A stretch of DNA of 64,000 bases from positions 1 to 64,000 of the forward strand of contig NW_005198966.1 of assembly GCF_000372725.1 (NCBI RefSeq), read 5' to 3'. Both the position numbers and the translations under genes were made by a program. This DNA is from Emiliania huxleyi CCMP1516 (lineage: Eukaryota; Haptophyta; Isochrysidales; Noelaerhabdaceae). The notes under the pieces are model-generated. The model saw only the letters and a program-made list of their open reading frames with translations. It did not search any database and had not been told where the DNA came from. Below, in pieces: positions 31,290 through 40,035 of this stretch (the first letter of the stretch is position 1; each line of letters opens with the position of its first letter).

Positions 31290-31505
31290 GCGGTAGGGGG
31301 GGGGGGGGGAGCCCCCCAGGGGGCAGGCCCCCAGTGGCGGTCCCAAAAACGAACAGTCCCCCCCCGGGGTTTAGGGGGGCGCCCCCCAAAGGGCTACGCC
31401 CGGAGTCTGTTGTCCCCCAAGCCCCCCCAACCCGGCCCTAGTCTGCGCAGCCCTTAAGCCAGCCAAAAATTCGGCTCCGGCTCCAGGGGGGGGGGGGGGG
31501 GGTGT
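31290..31505. repeat. cluster of G/C runs with fold-back potential
   Basis: Homopolymer blocks alternate (GGGGGGGAGCCCCCC, GGGGGCAGGCCCCC, CCCCCCCCGGGGTTTAGGGGGG, GGGGGGGGGGGG at 31488). Neighbouring blocks are complementary, giving several short hairpins. It precedes the 62-bp satellite and may be part of the same element. Confidence 0.7.
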
Positions 31506-31576
31506 TAGGGCTGCATGCTGCGGAGCGGACTCCCCCCCAGCTCTCACACACACAACCCGGCGGAGGGTTGCGGCGC

Positions 31577-32195
31577 TTGAATACATAATACGGATACGTA
31601 ATGCGTAGTCCATAGCCCTCTCCGGCGGGCTTTCGGCGCTTGATACATAGTACGGATACGTAATGCGTAGTCCATAGCCCTCTCCGGCGGGCTTTCGGCG
31701 CTTGATACATAGTACGGATACGTAATGCGTAGTCCATAGCCCTCTCCGGCGGGCTTTCGGCGCTTGATACATAGTACGGATACGTAATGCGTAGTACATA
31801 GCCCTCTCCGGCGGGCTTTCGGCGCTTGATACATAATACGGATACGTAATGCGTAGTCCATAGCCCTCTCCGGCGGGCTTTCGGCGCTTGATACATAGTA
31901 CGGATACGTAATGCGTAGTCCATAGCCCTCTCCGGCGGGCTTTCGGCGCATTGATACATAGTACGGATACGTAATGCGTAGTCCATAGCCCTCTCCGGCG
32001 GGCCTTTCGGCGCTTGATACATAGTACGGATACGTAATGCGTAGTACATAGCCCTCTCCGGCGGGCTTTCGGCGCTTGATACATAGTACGGATACGTAAT
32101 ACGTAGTCCATAGCCCTCTCCGGCGGGCTTTCGGCGCTTGATACATAATACGGATACGTAATGCGTAGTCCATAGCCCTCCCACGTGCAGGCGCC
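31577..32195. repeat. 62-bp satellite array, about ten copies
   Basis: The unit starts CTTGATACATAGTACGG, continues GTAATGCGTAGTCCATAG and ends CGGGCTTTCGGCG. Copies differ at one to three positions. The last unit diverges, and a degenerate tail continues to about 32350 (GCATAATACGGATACGTAATG). Because 62 is not divisible by three and the unit lacks stops on the minus strand, all three minus frames stay open for about 250 codons. The peptides (for example THYVSVLCIKRRKPAGEGY) look like artefacts, but see the finding. Confidence 0.92.
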
Positions 32196-32350
32196 GCTGA
32201 GTGATGCATAATACGGATACGTAATGCATAGCTCATAGCGCCAATGCGACATCGGCAGCGCTGCACTGTTTGCTGAGACATAAAGGCGAAAACATCGTAC
32301 GTATTGCATAAGACACGCTATGGACTATGCATTCGCGCGACGTCTGACCC

Positions 32351-32817
32351 TGCCAATGCATAGGCAGGACACACGGGTGCATATAGGGCCGGTACGTATA
32401 CATAACAGTACTGCCCACGTCTCCGCGCAAGAGCGCCGAGGTACGGAAATGGAAGCCAGGTGAGTCCGTGAGAGCAAATGGCGTCACGCTCACCGTGGTG
32501 GTTCACGCCTCGGACTGACGCACAACAAATCTAGAGATAGAGACGAGAAATGCATCCTCTGACCTCTCTCACATTACGCACAAACCCGAAACCGGTCGCG
32601 CGTTCTCGACACAGCACACACACGTATCATGTGCCATTGTACACAAGTGTGCCCCCCCCCCCCCCCCGAAAAACGTACAAGTACACGCTCCCTCTTGCTG
32701 GACCGGGGACACACAGTCCGAGGCGCGAGGGCAAGCGTCGTCTACGTCTTGAGGCACACTCCAAGGGGCGTCGCGTAACTGCGTGCGCACCCCGTAAGAG
32801 ACGCGGAAGCAGCTCCC
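32351..32817. other. no gene seen
   Basis: Spacer between the satellite and the transporter 3' end. It holds a C run at 32657-32671. No coding or RNA feature is supported. Confidence 0.35.
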
Positions 32818-35409
32818 CTAGATGCCGGGCGGCGCAAAGGCGGGCATGAAGGGGCAACACATCTCGCACATGTCTCCGGAGCTCGACATCGGCCCCTCCG
32901 GAGGCACCTCTGGCCACGTCAGCTTGTGCGGCTTCTCGGTGACGGACTCGACGGCGTCGAGGTAGGAGCAGTTGCGGAAGATGGCGGCGAGGTTGAACGA
33001 CCCCCACTTGGGGAGGCCTGAGGCGGGATACACAGGGCTCGCACGGGTAGGAGTGAGACTCTCCCCGCATCCACATCTCGCCTCTACGTCTCGAGACACA
33101 TCTCGGCACATACATCTCGGCACTGCTGCTGCTGCTGCTGCTGCTGCTGTTACGTCTTCGGTCCCCGCGGGAGGCCCCGCGATCTCGGCACATCTCGGCT
33201 GTATCTCGGGCGGCTGCCCCCACCGTACACCGACATGAACTCAGGGTCCGTGTGGCCGCCCTTGCGAGTCGAGTCCCACGCCGTCATGCCTGTGTCGGGG
33301 AGGGCGAGGGGGTGGAGGGGCGGGGGGCGGGTGGAGGGGCGGGGGGCGGGTGGAGGGGCGGGGGGCGGGTGGTGGGCAACCTTAAGTGAGGCGCCTCCCA
33401 TCTCTCCTGGTGTACGGGTGTGGCGGCTGTCCCGAAGTCTCAAGAGTGGGGGGGATGGGTGGCGGGGGGGGAGGTGGGGGGCTAAGAGTGGTAGACTCCC
33501 GCGCCTCGCTCCGCGCGCGTGCCCGGGATGAGGTTGTCCAGGAGGACACCCGCGAGCAGCGAGACGATCATCGTGTTGCTAAAGAAGACCTGGGACACCG
33601 AGAGATGTGGCCGAGATGTCGCCGAGTTCTGGCCGAGATGGAGAGCCGAGATGGAGAGCCGAGATGGAGCCGAGATCAGCCGTGATCAAGCCGATGTGGC
33701 CGAGATGTCGCCGCCGAGCTGCCGGGCGGCCGCAGTTGCCCGCCTTTGTGTTTTGGGCGTCCGAGCACGGCTCGCCCCACGGGCCGGTGTTGGCAAAGTA
33801 GCCGGCGGGCCCGCCCAGCGCGAGGCCTACAAATAACGAAACTCTGTGCTAGGAGACGGGTACGAAGGGGGCTCGGGTCCCCGCCCAGCGAAAGGCCGTT
33901 GTAGATGCAGAAGCCGAGGATGAACAGGTTGCGCGACGAGTTGAGGTCGACGTGCTGGAGCTGCGCGAGGCCGCAGGAGCAAATGAGGCCGAACAGGCAC
34001 ATGTAGAGACCGCCCACGAGCCAGCCAGGCATCGCGGCGAACACGGCGCCAAACTTGGGGAAGCAGCCCATGAAGATCATCGTGCACGCGCCCGCTTGCA
34101 CAACGGCGCGCGAGCCAACCTTGGTGACGCCGAGCGCGCCGATGTTCTCGCCGTACGAGGTGGTGCCGTTGCCGGTGCCGATGAGGCCGCAGAGAATGAG
34201 TCCCCACCTACGCGTGCCACAGCCGCAGCTCTGCGGACAAGCTTCAGAAGACCGGCCACAGAGGGCACTGCTAGCACACGAGCCCTTCTCCTGCGAGGCC
34301 GCGCGAGATGACGGGACCCGACGGCGGCGGGGCGCCCGCGAGCTGCGCGGCGGCGTAGTAGTCTCCGATCGACTCGACCATCGAGACGAGCATGGCGGCG
34401 ATCATGGGCAGGATGGCGCACTTGTCGAAGATGGGCGCGCCCCACTGACCCGGGTACGGCCACCTGAACCACTTCGAGTCCTCGATGACCTGGCTCGACG
34501 TCTTGCAGATCGCGTAGCGCCCGCCGAGGTAATCGTCGTCCATGCCGCCGGCCGCCTGCGCGATGGCACCGATACCCCACGCCACCATCACGGTCCACAG
34601 CACCGGGAAGAGCGCAAAGATCTTGATGCTCGCTCCCCCGATCTTGAGGTTGACGAAGCCGAGGAGCTGCGAGAAGACTACCATGCAGATAATGACCGCC
34701 GCGGCATATCCTTCGCAGCCGGGCACGGGCAACGGACGTTGGAAGTTCCCGTTAATGTTTGGGGCAGTATACAGCCCGAGCCCAACCATGCACACGGTCG
34801 GGGCGATCGTGAGCGGCGAGATGAAGCGCGTGAGCAGGCCGAGCACGCCCGAGTAGCCAAGAGCAACCTGGATGAAGCCGCACGTCAGGATGGCGCCTTG
34901 GATGCGGCGCATCGTCTGCTCGAACTGCTCCTCCGCGCCGATCTCTCCGGAGGCGACCATCGCCCTGACCTGGCCGATGACGGCAAAGGTGGGGCTCAAG
35001 AAGGCAAACGAGCCGCCCTGCACGATGGGCAGCCGGTCCCCGATGGTGGTCTGAAGGAGTGTGTTGCAGCCGGAAACGAAGAAGATGGTGCAGATAACCT
35101 CGGCCATCTGCGTCGGCGTGCCGCCCATCTCCGGCACGATGAGGAGGGGGATGAGGGCCGTGGCGCCGAGCATGGTGAGGTAGTGCTGCGGCGGAGGCGG
35201 GGAATGGTGAGGCGGTACCAGAGGAAGGCGGCTTGCGCGGAGCGGCGGGATACCTGGAATCCGAGGATGACGCCGAGGTAGGCGGGAGGCACGTCACTGA
35301 CGGTGTACAGCATGCCGCCATTCTTTGCCTGTGAGGAGGAGCAGCAAGCCGCGGCTCGGATCGGCGTCAAGCGGCGGCGGCGGCGGCGGCGGCGGCGTGT
35401 GTTGAGCAT
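32818..35409 (-). CDS. nucleobase:cation symporter-2 (NAT) family transporter
   Basis: Exons 35409-35254, 35185-34284, 34207-33897, 33826-33723, 33589-33523, 33289-33224 and 33017-32818 join in frame to 601 residues. Hallmarks are DVPPAYLGVILGFQHYLTML at the start, QGGSFAFLSPTFAV and the family signature [QEP]NxGxxxxT[RKG] as ENIGALGVTK in the second last conserved block, then GCFPKFGAVFAAMP. About a dozen hydrophobic segments are visible. The family imports uracil, xanthine or other purines, or ascorbate, by H+ or Na+ symport, and the specificity here is not clear. Four introns have GC donors. The one at 33827-33896 is bracketed by a 20-bp near duplication. The C-terminus ends with a cysteine-rich tail. 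It is divergent from the DHODH fusion gene across 430 bp. Confidence 0.88.
33295..33375. repeat. GGGCGGGTGGAGGGGCGGG tandem repeat in intron
   Basis: Three to four units of about 24 bp within the 33290-33522 transporter intron. A CTG triplet run (about 8 units) lies near 33125-33148 in another intron of the same gene, next to the 38-bp repeat copy. Confidence 0.8.
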
Positions 35410-35836
35410 ACGGCGGCCGCCGGTTGACTACGCGAGTGGTGCAGCGTGTGTGTGCGCACCTTCTGTTTGAATGACTTGTCCATGGCGCGCGTGGTAGGCC
35501 GCAAGACGACCGAAGGCCTCTGGTACCCCTGCCCTGCTGATGTGGATCAAAATCGAGCGGATCGCCGCCTTTGGCACCCCAAGGTGGGCTGCACCACGCG
35601 CTCTACGCGCTCTACCCTGGGGTGCCGGCGCATTTTGGTTGAGTCGGATTGATTGATTGATGGGAAGGCGAAACACAGTCCGACCAACGACTGGGACACC
35701 AACGCGGTATGGGTGGACGCTAGACGGGCGATGACGGTCACACAGGAGCGACACACAGAACCACAAGACAAGACACTCAGTCGGATGACAAGAAAGAGAA
35801 AAACTCGCCCCGGAAGGACAGTCTCCATACCCCCGC
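35410..35836. promoter_or_regulatory. divergent promoter region between transporter and DHODH fusion
   Basis: No gene lies here. The segment 35690-35785 (GGTATGGGTGGACGC, GATGACGGTCACA, GAGCGACAC, AAGACACTC) matches 44657-44750 in the same motif order at about 75-80%. GGCACCCCA at 35572 and TGGGGTGCC at 35619 are complementary. They flank a repeated CGCGCTCTA. Confidence 0.5.
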
Positions 35837-37433
35837 ATGGCCGCCAGCTCCGACAACGCCGGCAACGCCAGCTCCGAAGGCCCATCTCTCCGCACAGTCG
35901 TCTGCGGCCTCTCCCTGCCGTCGTGCGTCTTCAACTCGTCTAACCCGTTCGCAACCTCACTCGAGGATCTGCAGGCGCTCGACGCCTCCGCCGCCGGCGC
36001 CGTCGCCACGCGCACCGCGTGCCCCGGCTTTGTGCACGATGAGGCTACGATGAAGTGGGCCTCGCCTGACGGCGCAAACACGATCAACTGCCTCGGCTAC
36101 TCGCCGCTCCCGTTCGAGTACTACACGGGCTGCCTGCCGCAGCTCTCCGGCGCCAAGCCCTGCTGGCTCTCCATCTCTGGCAGCGCGGAGGAGGTTGGTG
36201 CGATGGTGCGCGAGGCTGCAGCGCTGGCACCGTCCCTGCCAGGCGGCCTCGCGGTGGAGATCAACCTCTCGTGCCCAAACATCGCCGGCAAGCCTCCCCT
36301 CGCGTACGACTTTGACGCGCTGCGTGACTACCTCGGCACCGTCTTTGCTGCCGGGCCGCCGCCGCCGACCCTCGCGGTCGGCGTCAAGATGATGCCGAGT
36401 TCTTATTAGTAGTAGCATCATCATCACCATCTTCTTCTTCTTCTAGGTCGGCGTCAAGACGACGCCCTATTTCTACGACGCGCAGTACACCGGCGCCGCC
36501 GCCGTGCTGAACGGCTGCCCGCACCTGTCCTTTGTCACCGCCATCAACACGGTCGGCAACGGCCTCTACGTCGACGTCGCCACAGAGGCGCCCCTCCTCG
36601 CTCCCAGCTGCTACGGCGGGCTGGGCGGCGCCGCGGTGCACGCCGTCGCCCTCGGCAACTCACACCATGAGCTATCAACACCATTAGCTATCATGACTCA
36701 TAACAGGTGCACGCCATCGCCCTCGGCAACTCACACCATGAGCTATCAACACCATTAGCTATCATGACTCATAACAGGTGCACGCCATCGCCCTCGGCAA
36801 CTCACACCATGAGCTATCAACACCATTAGCTATCATGACTCATAACAGGTGCACGCCATCGCTCTCGGCAACGTGCGGAGGCTGCGTGCGCTGCTGCGGC
36901 CGTCGATCGCCGTCATCGGCTGCGGAGGAGTCGACTCTGGGGAGGCTGCCCTGCCCCTAGAAGCGGAAGACGTACGCGCACTCTTGTGTGTGGGGAGAGG
37001 TATCCCCTTACCTTACCTCAGGCTGCCTTCCGCCACCTGCTCTGCGGCGCCTCGGCGGTGATGGTCGCCTCGGCGCTCCTGCACGAGGGCGTGGGCGTCT
37101 TCGCGAGGGTCGAGGCAGAGCTGCGCGGCATCATGGCCTCCAAGGGCTACTCCGCCGTCGCAGACTTCCAAGGCGATCTGGGGAGATCTGGGGAGATCTG
37201 GGGAGATCTGGGGAGACTCCACCACGCCTCCGCATGCCCCGCCCCTCCTCACGCCCCGCGCCTCTCTCTGTATGCGCCCGCGAGGGTGCCTCCCTATCCC
37301 ATCTCCCCATCTCTCCCCAGCTCTCCCCAGCTCTCCTCATAGGCAAGCTGAGGGAGCCAGCCGCACCGCAGCAGCGCGCCGCCGCCCCATGCGCCGGCCT
37401 CGCGCCCCCTGCCACCAACGGCCGCAGCAGCGT

Positions 37434-37464
<31 letters not shown>

Positions 37465-39465
37465 AGCGGCGGCGGCGGCGGCGGCGGCGGCAGCGGCAGC
37501 GGCGCCAACGGCCGCGCGTTCGTCGCGCCGGAACACATTCGAGCTGCCAACGGCGCCGCGGCCGACAAGTTCGCTTCTTTCGCCCAAGTGCCTGTGGTGG
37601 ACTTTGGCGCCTTCTACTCTGACGACGCGGCGGGACGGGCGACGCTGGCGGCGCAGCTCTTCTCCGCCTTCAAGGAGATCGGCTGATCTCGGCTGATCTC
37701 GGCTGATCTCGGCTGATCTCGGCTGATCTCGGCTGATCTCGGCTGATCCTCGGCAGATCTCGGCTGATCTCGGCTGATCTCGGCTGATCTCCGCCCCCAA
37801 GGACATCGGCTTCGCCACACTGATCAACCACAACCTCCCTCCGGAGCTCAACGCTCGCGCGTTCGCGCTGTCCGAGGCTTTCTTTGCTCTGCCGGCCGCG
37901 CAGAAGGCTGCGTACGGGTGGGAGAGCCCCGAGTCGAATCGAGGCTACCTCGCGCTGGGCAAGGCGCCTCGACGGCGGGCTAATCTCGGCGAATCTCGGG
38001 CCGTCTCGCCTAATCTGCGCCAATCCTGCGGCAAGGAGCGCCTCGACGGCGGGCTGCCGGACATCAAGGAGACCTTCGAGATTGGCAACGAGGCGGAGGA
38101 CCCTAGAAGCTGAATACGTATTCTTGTATCCCAATCAGCGCTCGAGAGGACACGTACTCCGCTGTACTCAGCCGTATCCCGCCGTATTCCCTGTCTTCGC
38201 TTCCCTCGTATTCACGCCGTGCTCTGAATACGCTGCACAATACCGTATTCGTGCCCTGAGGTTGGCGTATTCAGCACGTAGGCGGAGGACACTTACCACA
38301 ACCGCTGGCCCGAGGCGGAGCTGCCCGCCTTCCGCGCCACCATGCTCGAGTACTTTGCGGCGGCGGACGCGCTGCACTTGGACGTGCTCCGCTGCCTCGC
38401 CCTCGCGATCTCGGCTAATCTCGGCTGATCTCGGCTGATCTCGGCTATCTCGGCTAGTCTCGGCTCATCTCCGCCCAGCAAGTCCAGGTGCTCCGCTGCC
38501 TCGCCCTCGCGATGGGCCTCGACGAGGAGTACTTCACACCGCTCTGCGACGGCAACCACCAGAACCTGCGCCTGCTGCACTACCCGCCCACGCGGCGCGA
38601 CGCCGTCTCTGCCGCCGGGCANNNNNNNNNNNNNNNNNNNNNNNNNNNNNNNNNNNNNNNNNNNNNNNNNNNNNNNNNNNNNNNNNNNNNNNNNNNNNNN
38701 NNNNNNNNNNNNNNNNNNNNNCTCCCTCCCTTCCTGCCTCCCTCCCTCCCTCCCTCCCTCCCTGCCTCCCTCCCTCCCTCCCTCCCTCCCTCCCTCCCTC
38801 CCTCCCTCCCTCCCTCCCTGCCTCCCTCCCGAACAGACGCTGCTCGACCCGGCGGTGCGGCGCCTAAGGGCCGAGTGACGACGCCTCACGCGTGGAGTAG
38901 GCTCCATCACGCTGCTCACCCAGTGGGCGGACCAGGGCGGGCTCGAGGCGTGCCGCAAGGACGGAGAGTGGGTGTTCGTTCCGCCGGTGGCGGGAGGCAT
39001 CATCGTCAACATCGCAGACTGCATGATGCGCTGGTCGAACGATGTGCTGCGCTCGACGCCGCACCGGGTGCTCTGTGGCCCTCGGCCACTCTCTCCCACT
39101 CTCGGCTCCTCTCGGCCACTCTCTCGGCCACTCTCGGCCTCTCGGCTACTCTCGGGCTCCTCTCGGCCAATCTCGGCTCCTCGCGGCCACTCTCGGCTCC
39201 TCTCGGCCAATCTGCTCTCTGATCTGTGTGAGCACAGGTGCTCTGCGACCCGCGCCGCGAGGGCGAGGAGGTGCCCGCGCGCTACTCGATTGCCTTCTTT
39301 TGCAACCCGAACAAGGCGACGCTCGTGCAGTGCCTGCCCGGCTGCAGCGGCGAGGGCAACCCGCCCCGGTACGCGCCGATCAACGCCTTCGAGTACATCA
39401 CGCGCCGGCTCTGCGGCACCATCGACGATCCAATTACGGGCCAGGGACACCGACGGGGCGAGTAG
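35837..39465 (+). CDS. dihydroorotate dehydrogenase fused to 2OG-Fe(II) oxygenase
   Basis: Exons 35837-36376, 36447-36635, 36849-36944, 37022-37172, 37343-37674, 37802-37963, 38036-38092, 38282-38383, 38488 to the N gap, 38901-39067 and 39238-39465. Residues 1 to about 330 are a class-1 DHODH: FNSSNPFA, SISGSAEE, EINLSCPNIAGKP, VIGCGGVDSGEAAF and HLLCGASAVMV. A glycine-rich linker leads to an isopenicillin-N-synthase-like dioxygenase (VPVVDFGAFY, GFATLINHNLP, PEAELPAFRATML, NLRLLHYPP, SITLLTQW, VNIADCMMRWSND, TPHRV, RYSIAFFCNP). The iron HxD motif should lie in the sequence gap. Exon 5 carries the DHODH end, the linker and the oxygenase start together, so the fusion is not an assembly join. 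Introns show GT, GC and one GA donor, nearly all within duplications. Confidence 0.85.
36636..36848 (+). repeat. intron made of three 71-bp tandem units
   Basis: A 213-bp intron is three copies of a unit that starts with the next exon's first bases (GTGCACGCC(A/G)TCGCCCTCGG) and ends CATGACTCATAACAG. Each unit contains a complete GT-AG pair. The join yields AAVHAIALGNVRR. Confidence 0.88.
36945..37021 (+). repeat. short introner-like intron
   Basis: A GC-donor intron begins GCTGCC and the next exon also begins GCTGCC. Just inside lies CCTAGAAGCGGAAGACG, resembling the introner terminus, and the 3' end (TGTGTGTGGGGAGAG, CCTTACCTTACC) resembles the 25606 module. It looks like a hybrid of two intron families. 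Confidence 0.6.
37675..37801 (+). repeat. GATCTCGGCT tandem intron with apparent GA donor
   Basis: About eleven units of GATCTCGGCT fill this intron. AAGGAGATCGGCT at the donor is copied as AAGGACATCGGCT after the acceptor. The only join that restores the family sequence (AFKDIGFATLINHN) starts the intron at GA. Confidence 0.7.
38093..38281 (+). mobile_element. MITE-like introner, copy D
   Basis: A 189-bp GC-AG intron with GGCGGAGGAC duplicated perfectly on both sides. It starts CCTAGAAGCTGAATACG and ends CGTATTCAGCACGTAG, giving inverted termini of about 16 bp with three mismatches. The middle holds CTCGAGAGGACACGTAC. It is in the same orientation to its host gene as copies A and C. Confidence 0.9.
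38622..38721. other. assembly gap (100 N)
   Basis: A run of exactly 100 Ns, followed by a CCTCCCTC-rich tract to 38832. It interrupts the oxygenase half of the DHODH fusion where the iron-binding HxD motif is expected. True length is unknown. Confidence 1.
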
Positions 39466-40035
39466 GCGAGAGGGCCGGTGGGGAAGGAAGCTGGCATGCA
39501 AAGTTGAGGGTCACGCCACGTCGCCAGCGCTGTGTCGACAGTTACGCACGTGTGATGCGCCCAATGTGTTGTATTTTCCTGTGTACATTGAGAGGGGTGA
39601 ACCGCGCCATCCTCTCGACAAAGAACCTTGTGCACAAAGATCGCACGGGCGGGAGCGACTGTTCCTTTTCACCCCCTCCTTTTCCCCTTTCTATAGTTCT
39701 GGTCTGTGGTCAGTGGTGTCCGGGGGGCGGGGGGCACCCCCGTATCGGATCTGTACTGGGATATGTCCCCCAGAATATCGACGCGGATATGTCCCCAGTG
39801 CCCAGAATATATTCCAGTACGTACTTTTAGCTTACTCTCTCTCTCCCAGTAAAGTCCACCCCGGGTTTCGCCCCCCGTAAACCCGCGGGAATCGCCGTAA
39901 CGCGGTCACTCAGCCAGACCACGCTCGCCCCTTCACGTGAACGGCACAAAGTAGGCCGGCCGCGGTTTTAGCCCGTTTAGCCCGTCGTCGTCTCCGCCCG
40001 TGTTCCCCGGCTTGGCACGCGAGGCGAGGGCCACA
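39466..40035. other. intergenic, no gene seen
   Basis: Just downstream of the fusion gene, 39615-39668 repeats the ACAAAGAACC...TGTTCCTTTTCACC phrase also present at 22068. Short direct repeats (CAGAATAT, GGATATGTCCCC) occur at 39770-39812. No reading frame is convincing. Confidence 0.4.

Noticed and set aside
31371-32309. Minus-strand frames through the satellite as a repeat protein gene.
   Set aside because: Three overlapping frames are equally open, there is no start context or family, and the array is best read as satellite DNA. The observation is kept as a finding only.
38722-38832. CCTCCCTC tract as a possible regulatory pyrimidine element.
   Set aside because: It abuts an assembly gap and lies in an intron. 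It is simply low-complexity sequence that probably caused the gap.
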